Below, piece by piece: positions 52,050 through 63,564 of a DNA stretch of 64,000 nt. The stretch comes from Warburgia ugandensis (taxonomy: Eukaryota; Streptophyta; Magnoliopsida; Canellales; Canellaceae), in contig CP141128.1 in NCBI GenBank assembly GCA_035236585.1, positions 37,368,684 to 37,432,683 of the forward strand, in the 5' to 3' direction. The translations under genes and the position numbers were made by a program. How positions within the stretch are numbered: the first letter of the stretch is position 1; the number at the start of each line of letters is the position of its first letter. The notes beneath the pieces were generated by a model, which saw only the letters and a list, made by a program, of their open reading frames with translations, was not told the DNA's origin and ran no database searches.

Positions 52050-54170
52050 AAACCCATGGTTCATGCACGTACTTTTGAAGCATTTTGCCTTAAAATTTTA
52101 GTTTCTTTAGGTTAGTTGGCCACACATCCCATTCATGTATTCTATCTAGGTTAGTTTGTAGCTTATTCATGCTTTTAGATCCCATAATCATGTGCACCAT
52201 GCTTTCCATTCTTACTTGTAATTCATGCATTATCAATGCAATGAATCATTCACAATCCACTTTGGATTAGTGCATATTAGTTGGCTCTTAACACTTTATT
52301 TTGCTTGTTTAGTTTATGTTTTCATGCATTAGTCAATTAATTTCATGCATTCCATATTTGGTTAGTTTACATCTTAGTTCATGAATACTTTCATGCTTAA
52401 TTCATGCACTTCCCATAGTTCATGTGAATAGTTTTGAAGTGTTTTTTCTTAGAATTTTAGTTTGTTTTGGTTGGTTGTGCGTGCATTTCATTCATGTATT
52501 CTATCCACGTTAGTTTGCAATTTATTCCATGCTTTTAAATCTCATAATCATGTGCACCATGCTTTCCATTCTTACTTGTAATTCATGCATTATCAATGTA
52601 ATGAATCATTCACATTCCACTTTGGATTAGTGCATATTAGTTGGCTCTTAATACTTTATTTTTCTCGTTCAGTTTAGGTTTCTATGCATTAGTTGACTAA
52701 TTTCATGCATTCCATTTTTGGTTAGTTTTCATCTTAGTTCATGCATACTTTCATACTTAATTCATGCACTTCCATGGTTCATGCATATAGTTTTGAAGTG
52801 TTTCTCCCAAAAATTTTAGTTTGTTCTACTTAGTTGTCCATGCATTCCATTCATGCATTTTATCTAGGTTAGTTTGCAGCTTATTCATGCTTCTAGATCT
52901 CATAATCATGTGAACCATCCTTTCCATTCTTACTTGTAATTCATGCATTATCAATGTAATAAATCATTCATATTCCACTTCAAATTAGTGCATATTAGTT
53001 GGCTCTTATTACTTTATTTTGGTGGTTTAGTTCAGGTTTCCATGCATTAGTCATTTAATTTCATGCATTCCATGTTTAGTTAGTTTAGATCTTGGTTCAT
53101 GCGCATAGTTTTTAAGTGTTTCTCCTACAAATTTTAGTTTGTTTTGGTTAGTTGTCTGTGCATTACATTCATGCACCCCATTCAGGTTAGTTTGCAGCTT
53201 ATTCCATGCTTTTAGATCTCATAATCATATGCACCATGCTTTCCATTCTTACCTATAATTCATGCATTATCAATGTAATGAATCATTCATATTCCACTTC
53301 AAATTAGTGCATATTAGTTGGCTGTTAATACTTTATTTTGCTTTTTTAGTTCAGGTTTCCATGCATTGGTCATTTAATTTCACGCATTCCATGTTTAGTT
53401 AGTTTAGATCTTGGTTCATGCATACTTTCATGCTTAATTCATGCACTTTCCATGGTTCATGCGCGTAGTTTTGAAGTGTTTCTCCATAAAATTTTAGTTT
53501 GTTTTCATTAGTTGTCCATACATTACATTCATGCACCCCATCTAGGTTAGTTTGCAACTTATTCTATGATTTTAAATCTCATAATCATGGCACCATGCTT
53601 TCAATTCTTACCTGTAATTCAAGCATTGCCAATGTAATGTATCATTCATATTCCACTTCAAATTAGTGCATATTAGTTGGCTCTTAATACTTTATTTTTC
53701 TTGTTTAATTTATATTTCCATGCATTGTCGATTAATTCTGTGCATTCCATGTTTGGTTAGTTTACATCTTCATTCATGCACACTTTCATGCTTAATTCAT
53801 GCACTTCCCAAGGTTCATGTGCGTAGTTTTGAAGTGTTTCTCCTTAAAATTTTAGTTTGTTTTGGTTAGTTGTCCATGCATTCCATTCATGTATTATATA
53901 TAGGTTAGTTTGCTGCTTATTCCATGCTTTTAGATCTCATAATCATGTGCACCATGCTTTCGGTTCTTACTTATAATTCATGCATTATCAATGTAATGAA
54001 ATAGTCACATTCCACTTCAGATTAGCGCACATTAATTGGCTCTTAATACTTTATTTTGCTTCGTATGTTTAGGTTTCCATGCATTAGTTAATTAATTTCA
54101 TGCATTCCATGTTTGGTTAGTTTACATCTTTGTTCATGCATATTTTCACGCTTAATTCATATAATTTAGG
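52050..54170 (+). repeat. Tandem array of six ~359-bp units
   Basis: The phrase TGCATATTAGTTGGCT recurs at 52271, 52631, 52989, 53308, 53667 and (diverged) 54026, giving spacings of 360, 358, 319, 359 and 359. Each unit also carries ATAATCATGTGCACCATGC, TTCATGCATTATCAATG and several CATGCA words. The short interval lacks one internal segment. Units are roughly 85-95% alike by eye. No open frame spans a unit. It looks like a small satellite-type array. Confidence 0.9.
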
Positions 54171-54439
54171 TTACTTTATTTGATGAAATTTCCAAGTTTA
54201 AATCATGCACCATGTTAAGTTTGTTTATATAATCCATTTTGTGTTGTTATACCATTTATCATAATAAAAGATTCTATGATAGCCTATTTAATGTCCTCTT
54301 TAGCTAGTCCATAATAAATCATTCATCACATCCTAACAGAAGCATGTCTCATCTACTCAAATCATGTTCATATATCCAAATGAAATTAGAAACAATCTAA
54401 TCATATTCATCCATGTACAAATCCATCAAAACCATGAAC
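54171..54439. other. Short AT-rich spacer
   Basis: Non-repetitive sequence between the tandem array and the D-like LTR fragment. No gene seen. Confidence 0.4.
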
Positions 54440-55710
54440 CATATTAGGAATATCTTCCTGGAAAAGCTTTCTTTTTCCATGCCTCCTCTTTCGTCTCCCC
54501 TTCATCTATCAAATCAAATTTCTACACCCATGTGTGGATCTGGGCGTAGTTGATGTCGGTAGCCTTGTCGATGGTGACAGCATGGTCAGACCCTCCTTCT
54601 CCTCCTCTCTTCCTCTCCTTCTTCTCCTTATTATTTTTCTTCTTTTCTTCTCCCCATTCTTCTCATTGTTGGGTTTTTCTCACCTGTGCACGCCAGTCTA
54701 GGTGTCATTAGCATCAATGATGGCCTAGTTGGATCCTCCTTCTCCTCCTCTCTTCCTCTCCTTCTTCCCTTTCTTCTTGTTTTTCCTCTCTTTCTTCTCC
54801 CCCTTCTTCTCATGGTCGGGTTTTTCTCACCTATGCACATCAGTCTAGTATTCGTAGGCGTCGATAGTCGACAATGGCCTAATCGAACCCTCCTTCTCCT
54901 CCTCTCTTCCTTTCCTTTTTCCCCTTCTTCTTCTTTTTCCTCTTTTTCTTCTCCCCCTTCTTCTCATTGTCAGGCTTTTCTCACCTGTGTGCACCAGTAT
55001 GGGCATCTTCGGCATCCACAATCGACAATACCTTGGTCGGACCCTCCTTGTCTTCCTCTCCTTCTCCCCCTTCTTCTTCTTCCTCTTTTTCTTTTCCCAC
55101 TTCCTCTCATTGCTGATTTTCCTCAGCTATGAATGCCAGTCTAGGCATCGTCTTCTCCTCTCTTCCTCTCCCCTCTCCCCTCTCCCCTCTCTTCTCTATC
55201 CTTCCATCTCCGTAGGCTAACATTGTTAGGGTTTTTCCTCTCCTATCAGGTTTTTGAGAACAGACTTGGTTTGTTCTTTTTTAACTAAAGAGTACAAACT
55301 TGGTTATTGAATAGATTTAATTTTAGAAAATTTTACACTTGAAAATTGTATTTTTTTTACTACTTAATTGTTGAGTTATATAATTATAAAAAAAATAAAA
55401 TAAACAAGAGCTACTTGATTCTTAAATTTTTGCAAGTGGGTCCTACTATGTGAATTTACCAAATTGCCCTTTTCAAGAAAATCAAAACGTATTCATTCGA
55501 ATTCTAATTTGAGCAAACTTAATGTCTTTGAAATCATTTTTTTGAATACAATCACAATGTTGAGGTATTAACATCATATTTGATGTTTATAAAAATTTAA
55601 CTTTCGAGAACTCCAAAAAATTGAGAATTTCAAAATTATTTTCTTATGACTCCGATTTCACATAATTCAAAAATTTTGTAAATTGTTATTTAAAAATCAA
55701 TGATGTTACA
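54440..55710 (-). repeat. D-like LTR fragment, reverse orientation
   Basis: On the minus strand from 55710 the sequence starts TGTAACATCATTG and runs through the same landmarks as the family D LTR at 22305: a CAAAGACATTAAGTTTGCTC segment near 55520, 'GGGCAATTTGGTAAATTCAC' near 55465 and 'GGACCCACTTGCA' near 55437, then a purine-rich tract. The left end is not defined, and no target duplication could be assigned. Confidence 0.6.
54591..55140 (+). repeat. CT-rich minisatellite, 3.5-4 units of 143-154 bp
   Basis: (C/T)CCTCCTTCTCCTCCTCTC starts units at 54591, 54734 and 54888, with a variant at 55042. Each unit continues with a TTCTC(C/A)TTGTTGGG(T)TTTTCTCACCTGTGCAC-like portion. The 148- and 77-residue frames over it are Leu/Ser/Phe-rich products of the repeat, not genes. 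On the LTR's own strand it is a purine-rich tract placed like the GAA tract of the family D LTR. Confidence 0.85.
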
Positions 55711-55739
55711 TAATGATTATTATAAATTTTGTTGATCAT

Positions 55740-55960
55740 TTTTGGTGCTAAATTTGGTTGTACATAATAAAGTCCTTTAGTGTAACTGACTTTAATAGTG
55801 TCTTCTTTTAAAGTCATTTAATGCTAAACGACTTAAAAAGAGACACTATTAAAGTCTTTTACTTTTAAAGTTGTTGAGCAATAAATGACTTTAAAAGTAC
55901 ATCTTTTAAAGTAGTTTATACTAATGACTTTATAATTTATTTTAGTTCAAAATATATATC
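55740..55960. repeat. Subterminal repeats, left side of CACTA element
   Basis: At least six AAGT(C/A)-type units such as CTTTTAAAGTCATTTAATG and ACTTTTAAAGTTGTTGAG stand in both orientations. In CACTA elements such units bind the element's regulatory protein. Confidence 0.75.
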
Positions 55961-56730
55961 TTTTATGTTAGTACTTTGCAATATCTAACAACTAATACAT
56001 AATGAAATCGATTCTTTATGATAGTCAATATTGATTCATGCATTCTTTGTGCACACATATATCTCACTTATCAATCCATATAGCTCATGTATTCTTTGAT
56101 GCTGTCTTTGTTGTGTTCCACCTAATCACACTTAAACACAACCACAGTTCTGAAAGTATAATCTTACGCCCATATCTCTCTTATAAGCTCGTAAAAAATA
56201 TCATCTGCCACTATTGGCCTATTATTCTTTGAACTAGAAAAGAATGTAGCTGATGTAACTAAACTAAGTTCACTATTCTATTGCACTCTTTAGTTATCAT
56301 GGTCTTTCATGTAGAAGCGACAACCATTGATGGCATATCTGGAATATTTTATTACTTCTGGTCGTGGACCCATTACAATCCAGCCCAAGGTTTTGGATAT
56401 ACCGTTGCCTACTACTTCTCGCTAATCTTAAATCTGTGTATACACATATTAAGTAGGCTTAAGTAAGATTATATATACATATATACAGAATGTAGTTTAT
56501 TAATATTAAGTGAGAATTTTTTCATTTTACCATCTTACACAGCCAATTATTGAAAGTGCGACAATGCTTAAATTATAGCCACTTTTGTTTCTTTGCATAA
56601 CTTGTATTCTTTGCCTTGAGTACATTCATGTGATCGCTATGTACACACACACAAAAATTAATAGAGTGATCAAAGAAAATATAACCATCAACAATTAAAT
56701 TTTACATAAGTGCATGCATGATCAACTTAC

Positions 56731-59314
56731 TCAATGTATGGTTGGAGTTCATCAACATTTTGCAACACATAAAGATGTGCCTAGTCCTATTTTTTATAGA
56801 CAATGGTCAGTACATGACCACTCTATAGATGTTCACCAACCTTGGGATCATGAAATGCAAATGATTGTTTATTTGTTAGGATTCTAATTGCATCCACTCC
56901 TACTAAGTACTCTATGCAAAACTCAACTGCTTCTTCTACAATATAACATGATTGTTTATTTGTTAGGATTCCAATTGCATCCACTCCTACTAAGTACTCT
57001 ATGCAAAACTCAACTACTTCTTCTACAATATAACATTCGGCTATACAACCCTTTGACCGATTGTAATTACATACATACCCTTTTAAAATTTTCATGTACT
57101 TCTTAAATAGGTACATCCATCGCAAGTAAACTAGCCCACAAAGTCTAACCTCATCAATGAAGTTCACTAGTAAGAGTACCATGACATCAAAGAAGGATGG
57201 TGGGAAGATTGTCTCAAGCTCACATAAAGTTGTCACTAGATGAAATTGAATATCATATAATTTGAAAACATCCACCACCTTCTTGCACAATGCATTAAAG
57301 AGGTAGCAGAATTTTCCCCCAACTTTGTTCTGTAACACTAAATGTAATGCTACGAGGAGGAGTTATTCATCAATGCATAGCAATCATGGGACTTCATCCT
57401 CAACAATTTTAACTCTTCCATGGAGACATTGTTTTTAAAGTTTGAAGAGTAGCTGTCTATGACTTTGAGCTCAAATAGGGTTTTACACATTATTCTCCTC
57501 TCCTTTTAATCAAGTGTATAAGCAGGTATGTTTCTCGACTATCCCTATCCTCTAGATTAACCTCCTCTTCAAACCCATCTTCATAAGATCAATTCGAGCT
57601 ACAAGTTGATCCTTTGTTCTTCCTAGGATATTAAGTAAGGTACCGGTCAAGCTTTCACAGACATTCTTCTCAATGTGAATGACATCAAGCACATGGCATA
57701 GACACAATGATTTTTATTATGCCAGCTGAAAGAATATTGATTTCTTTTTCCAACAACTTCCACAATTACTTTCATCTCCACGTTTACTTTATTTCTTTTT
57801 TCCCCACAAGACATTAATGTCTTCAACCTCCTCCAATACTTGTCATCTTGTCAACATCTTTGGAGGTGTCCTTGCCTCTACACTATTGTAAATTCTCCCT
57901 TCTTAAAATGATATGGATAGTCTCTCGGCAACCATCTTCTTTGCCCAAGGAATGCCATTTTCCTATCATGTTTTAGTCATACATCACAATTTTTATCACT
58001 ACAGATAGGACAAGCATTATATCCCTTCACAGTGCATTTAGATAAATTATTGTATGCTAAGAAGTTGCTTATTGTCCATAATAGCATAGCCTTTAGGGTG
58101 AATGACTCTTTCCTATATGCATCGTATGCTTCAATGCCTATGTTGCATAATGTATCAAGATCATTGATCAAGGAAGACAAGTACACATCAATGTCATTCC
58201 CTAGCTACTTTGGCCCTGATATAAATATAGTTATCATCATGAACTTCCTCTTCATGCATAGAGATGGTGGGAGATTGTAACAAACTAATATAATGGGCCA
58301 ACAACTATAATTACTGCTCATAGAACCATGAGGATTAATCTCATTTGTAGATAATGCAAGTTGTAGGTTTCTAGGTTCTTCACCAAAATTAGGCCACATG
58401 AACTCTACGAGCTTCCATGTTGGGCTATCTGCTAGATGGCATGAAAACTATCAACTACTCTATCCTCGGTATGCCATACTAATTTCTTTGATGTTTTTGT
58501 TATACAAAACATTCTTTTGAACCTTCGAATAGGGGGGAAGTACCATAGAACCTTTGCAGGAATGTCTCTATCTATATAAGTTGAATTCTTCTTTAACTTT
58601 CATCTTGACTGTCCACAAGTTAGGCATGTAGTTTTATCCTTATTCTCCTTCCTATACAAGATGAAATCATTGGGATATGTAGGTATCTTCTCATACTTCA
58701 ACCCTATTGTAGCCAGGGTATTCTTTGCCTCCCATGTGGACCTCCCCAATTTATTATGGTTTAGTTGCACCTCACCCACAATTTTCAAGACTTTTGTAAA
58801 ACCTTGCAAATCTTAATTTCACATTGTAAAGTTCTACCACTATGGACAACTTGGTAAAATCTTTACACTGAGGGTACATTGACTCATCGACTTCCTCTAA
58901 TGTAGTATGAAATTGTGCAAGGTTCATCCTGGAAATCATCATATGCATCTTGAAACATCGGTACAACTGTACCGTAACCAACACTTCTTACAGTGTCTTG
59001 ATCATATCTTCTAGGACTTATCGAGGGCCTATGTGGAAGTTCTTCTCCATGCCAAATTCATGGGTGCTAGCTTTCATTGATTCCATTGAAGCATAAGTGT
59101 TCTCTCAATACTCTTATAGTTACTTTTTTCAAGTTTACACATTTTGAGCATGGACAATGCATGTGATTATGATCAACACCAACCCTAAGTGTGAACTCTG
59201 AAATTTTTTGTTCCTTCCTCATAATCTTTTGATGTTCTTATCATAGTCATCTAACCATATTTGTCGATTATCACATGAAATTAAGGCAAATCTACATGGA
59301 GACTTGTTAGACAT
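56731..59314 (-). pseudogene. TNP2-type CACTA transposase, broken
   Basis: This is the enzyme that cuts and moves CACTA elements. Reading the minus strand, an ATG at 59314-59312 opens an N-terminal domain like Transpos_assoc (REHLCFNGINES then HP.IWHGEELPHRPS, about 59100-59010). Next come EEVDESMYPQCKDFTKLS (about 58890), YPNDFILYRKEN (about 58650), MSSNYSCWPIILVCYNLPP (58320-58265), EAYDAYRKESFTLKAMLLW (58130-58070), GQRRWLPRDYPYHF (about 57930), a HIEKNVCESL segment (about 57680), and a DUF4218-like region with LETIFPPSFFDVM and LRWMYLFKKYMKILKGYV (57230-57080). The last exon seems to end at 56731 before GTAAG. The frame is broken by several shifts and stops (for example a TGA where the family has Trp in '.IWHGE'), so it is inactive. 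The domain order matches the family. Names come from memory of the families. Confidence 0.85.
56861..57034 (-). repeat. In-frame 87-bp tandem duplication in the transposase
   Basis: 56861-56947 and 56948-57034 are near-identical and keep frame, so the 171-residue frame 57338-56823 has two copies of a 29-residue segment starting CYIVEE(V/A)VEFCIEYL. The family has one copy. Confidence 0.93.
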
Positions 59315-59599
59315 GAAAAGATTAGGTTAAGCATTTTACTAAATACTAGGTATACAAGAATTATAGAAGTATTTGAAATAACTACGAACATTTCATGGAA
59401 ATTTTTTATTAATAATGATAAAAATGTAAAATATGGTAGACACATTCAAGAAGAAAATTAACTTTAAAAAGGAAAATTTCTAACCTATAGCCTTGTCAAA
59501 ATTCTTCAAATATGAATAATACATATGAGACAAACAAAGAGATAATAACCAACACTCAAAAATTGATATTGACCTCGAATTTATGAATATAGTTCCAAT

Positions 59600-60864
59600 T
59601 CATGGGTAGATTTTGTTTGAGGGTAGTCAAACAAAAATTTGGCTTAGTTTTTGTGTATAGATCATGAGCATAGTCCAAAAAGGCACATAGAAAGTCGACG
59701 AAATAGCTCTTAAAACATACTTGTATAATTGAAGTCGTTTGCTATAAACAACTTTAAAAGTCTAGACTTTAAAAGTTGTTTAATGTAAATGACTTCAAAA
59801 ATTTTCAAATTTTCACATTAAATATTTTTTCTTACTTTTTGTACATTACAATATCTTATATAAATACACAATGAAACTGATTTTACACAGACAAACATAT
59901 ATAATATATATACATAATCAAACATGTGAATAAGGAAATCAAATTATTTTTCGATTACATACTTTGTTACATATTATTAGATCTTATTAATGCAATATCA
60001 AAGAGTGAATCTACTCTTTTTCATCAAAATCTAGTCTCCTAGTATTCATGTGACACCCATTTTATGGAGAGTGTGTGTGTGTGTCCTACAATTTTCTTGG
60101 CCAAAAGCTGATAGTATAACCACCACTCTTCATCAAACCTTAATTTTGGATGAGAACCACAAATCATAATGTTCTCCCTTTCTCCCCATCTCTCTAATAG
60201 TGAGGATTAGAGAGAGAAGCAATTGTCATTTGCAATGAAATAATATGATTTTTTTCCACAAACTCATCATCTGTAATGAGAAAATATGCATGATCTACAA
60301 AATGAAAACAGAGAGAGTTATAGACAAGAAAGCAATTCATGATCAAAAGAAGTTATCGTTTACTTACAATTTTTTTCATGACACAAACAATCAAACTATC
60401 CAAAATAGAAGCATGAAGGGAAAGAGAGAGAAGCATAAGGACTAGAGGAGGAAGCTATCATGCCAACCATGAGAAGAAGAGGATATAGGAAAAAAATGAT
60501 ATGTGGTCTACTATTTATAAATGAACAAGGACTTTAGAAGTCATTTAGTACTAAGCAACTTTAAAAGATAGTAATTTTTGAAGTTGTTTAGTACCAAATG
60601 ACTTCAAAAGTATACGTTGGAATGGTCTTTTAAAGTCATTTGAACAACTTTTGAAGTCGTTTAATTATGAAAACTTTAAAAGTTCTTCCTGCAAGAATTT
60701 TCGTCTACATGCATGACTTTTAAAGTCGTTTACAATTAAAGCACTTTTTAAGTGGACAATTTTAAAGTCATTTATTTCTAACCAACTTGTAAAATATTTA
60801 CAAAGTCAACAGTCAATAAAACAACTTCTTTATGTCAACTTTAAAAGCCTCATGTATAGTAGTG
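59600..60864. repeat. Subterminal repeats and right terminus of CACTA element
   Basis: More than ten ACTTTAAAAGT / ACTTTTAAAGTCGTTT units, in both orientations, are concentrated at 59735-59800 and 60530-60850. The terminal repeat ends at 60864. Confidence 0.82.
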
Positions 60865-62045
60865 ACAACAAAATAAGTCATTATATACAATGAATGAGGT
60901 TTTTTTTATGGGGAAAAAAACCCTAACTATATGATGGAACCTAAATACTACTCCTATGCTAAATGATTCACAATCAAATCCTAGTATTCATTAATCAAAT
61001 AGTGTCTTGATTATCTTTTCTTGGTGCATAAGTGGTACCTTCTTAGACCTAGATCAAGATAGCTCCTCCTTTTATCTAGATTTGACTACTACTTACTAGC
61101 TAGGTTTTACGCGGTGGTTAATACAATCCTCTTGTTAGGATGCATTTAGACCTCAACAAACATCAGTGAAAGGTATGACAAAATTACTTGAATTTTAAGA
61201 CACCCACTATAACCATAGTGCTCAAAAGCCATTGGATTGATAATAGATCACATCCTTCTAAAAGGGTCCTATGAGCTCGATACCCTAAATCTCTTTCTAC
61301 TTGATTTTAATTAACATTCAAGGGTTGGGATCACAACATACATGGATGTTGATTAATTCCTAGGTGGCCCAAGGAGTTGGTGATGAAATCCAGTCCTTAT
61401 CTTATAAGGGTTCCAATGGAGCCCTTACAAGCAATAATTCCATTCCATCATAAAACTATAAATATACAATTCAAAACAAAAGAAAAAAACTAATGCAACC
61501 TATGTGCTATCCAACCAAAGTTAGATAGGTACTCCTTAATGCAATGACCCTAAATAAAGATGCAATAATTAAAATGAATGATCCTATTTATATGAATTAC
61601 ACTACCAATCAAGTGCAAATTGTACTTAATGTAACCTAAACTAGGAAAATAAAAAGAAAAGTGAGGAATACTTAGAGTGGGGTTTCTATTGAACATCAAG
61701 TGTGGGCCTCCATACCACACACTTGCCCTATTTTAATACAACCCATTTAAAATTAAAATTGAAATTGTAAGTTACAATGGACATCAATACAAGTTTCACT
61801 CAAAGAAAAGAAAAGCCCTAATTTAAGAAAGCAAGTAAATCCTAAGTTGATGAAGTTGCTCCTTCTCTAAATTTCCCATGCACAAAACAAGTAAGATGGA
61901 TTAATTTTGTGAGGAATTAACAAGATAAGCAACTATGATGCAAAAAACTAACCTAATGCAACCTAAAATTAAGACTAAAGATAAACAATCTCTACAAGGA
62001 TCCAACCAGAAATCTATTGAAATTCCCCATCAACAATGCCAAAAG
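60865..62045 (-). repeat. Family A-related LTR fragment, reverse orientation
   Basis: The segment 61020-61445 (CTTAGACCTAGATCAAG..., TTTAGACCTCAACAAACATC..., AAGGGTCCTATGAG..., GCCCTTACAAGCAATAATTC) follows the same order as 33935-34330 in the reverse family A solo LTR, with considerable divergence. LTR ends were not found. No gene is seen in the rest. Confidence 0.5.
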
Positions 62046-63564
62046 CTTCTTGTGATTTTAAAGTTAACTTGCAAACGCACAAATAAGTTATAGTAGTCTC
62101 ACATGAGCAAGGCCAATCCCACAAGGAATGTCACATATTTGAAATGAATTGGATCTTATTCAAATTTTTTAACTTTAGCCAAATGGGAAGGGTTTGGATT
62201 GAATTAAGAGATTAAAGTACTTAAATTAGAAACATGCATGAATTAGAAACTAAAACTAAAAAGAAAACTTGCCTAAATTAAAACTAAATAATGAAAATAG
62301 AAAGTTACCTAACAAACATGCACTTAACTAAAGGAAAGAATAGTAACTTGACATGTATTATAGCAAACAACAAACTTGAGAAAATTTAATAAAAGTAAAA
62401 ACTTTCCTAAGCTAAAATTAAAAGTAAAGGAAACTTACTAATAAAGAAACTATAGAGAAGTAGAAAGATTCAAACGAGGAAATTAAACTTAAGGAAACTA
62501 CCTAAAAAGGAAACTTTCCTAAATTAAACCTTACCAAAAAATAGAACCTTTCTAAAATTCAAAAAGGAAAGTTTCTAATCCTAAAGAAACCTGCAAACAA
62601 TTAATTTAACTACTGTAGCACAAGATTTAATGAGTAATTTAATCAAGAATCTAAAAGGAATGGGATTTAGAACCATGCACCTGATTTTGGAATGGTGAAA
62701 TTTAATGCACCTATGATGGGTTACTATACAAACTAACTATGGGATCCAATAAACAACATGAAAATACAAATGGGTACCTAAAGTATTAGGAAAATATGAT
62801 GTTTTGATGGCATTAAAGCACAAAGGTAAGGGATAACCAATTTTAAGATTTCAATACTTAAAAACAGTCAATAAATTTAGCATTAGAAAGATATTGAAAT
62901 CATAAATTTTATGTAATAAAACAACCTAGGTGTTAAGTAATTTGATGAAATAAACAATCCATAACAAGAATTTCAAAAATTTAGACACATAATACATGTT
63001 CAAAAGCAGGAATTGCATCTAATTCCTAAGCATAAAACCTAATTTAAACTATAAAAAAGTGCCATCTAAAGCTCAAAACCTAAAATATGATGACATATAA
63101 ATAAAACATAGAAAGGAATTCAAGATAAAAGAAAGCTAAGTCGGTGAACTGACTAAAGAAAAACTACTCAAAACTAAGGAAAAAAGAGGGTAGAAAAAAT
63201 GGAATCAAGTGGGGAAATCAAGGATTTGTGCTAGCTCTTCTCTTGGCTATCACTACCAAAGATGAGTTAACTTAAATCTTGAGGGAATAACAAAGAAAAC
63301 AAGTGGAATTGAAGTAAAGAACAAAGGAGAAAGCTAGATGGAAAGAAAGGTGCAAAACTAAAAAGCAAAACAATGGAATCTAAGCAATGAAAACTAAACC
63401 AAAGCAAGCAAACTACTAACCTAAATTGGAGAGCAAATGACCAAGACAATAACTGAAAATCCAAAGGGAGAAAAACATTTAAGAAATCCCAAAAGTCCAG
63501 TAGCAAATAATAGTAAAGGAAAGCTTGATTTCAAGGTGTGTCACCCAATTCTACTTAGAAAAAT
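62046..63564 (-). repeat. Tat/Ogre-like non-coding retrotransposon unit, second copy
   Basis: AACTTGCAAACGCACAAAT...GGCCAATCCCACAAGGAATG (62066-62130) and TCTTCTCTTGGCTATCACTAC near 63236 match the corresponding places of 15320-16720. It consists of A-rich strings of AAACTTxCCTAAxTTAAA. The 79-residue minus frame at 63506-63267 is a low-complexity Leu/Phe frame, not a gene. Confidence 0.42.

Larger units (their letters stand above)
55735..60864 (-). mobile_element. CACTA (En/Spm) DNA transposon, broken
   Basis: The right end is a terminal repeat that reads CACTACTATACATGAGGCTT on the minus strand from 60864. Behind it, and again at 55740-55960, lie many short ACTTTAAAAGTC / GACTTTAAAAGT units separated by TTTAG..CTAAA-type spacers, the subterminal repeats of the superfamily. 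A TNP2-type transposase lies between, on the minus strand. I could not find a matching CACTA terminus on the left, so that end is eroded or was lost at the D-like LTR boundary (55710). A second element with the same terminus starts at 63565. Confidence 0.87.

Noticed and set aside
52050-54170. Regular array considered as a CRISPR-like or gene-family array
   Set aside because: Units are long and contiguous, without spacers or open frames. It is an ordinary tandem repeat in a plant context.
54686-55132. 148-residue hydrophobic frame that could pass for a membrane protein
   Set aside because: It is the translation of a CT-rich minisatellite. The periodicity follows the DNA repeat and not a protein design.
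56888-57106. 72-residue plus-strand frame with an internal repeat
   Set aside because: Antisense to the duplicated transposase segment. The repeat is explained by the 87-base duplication.
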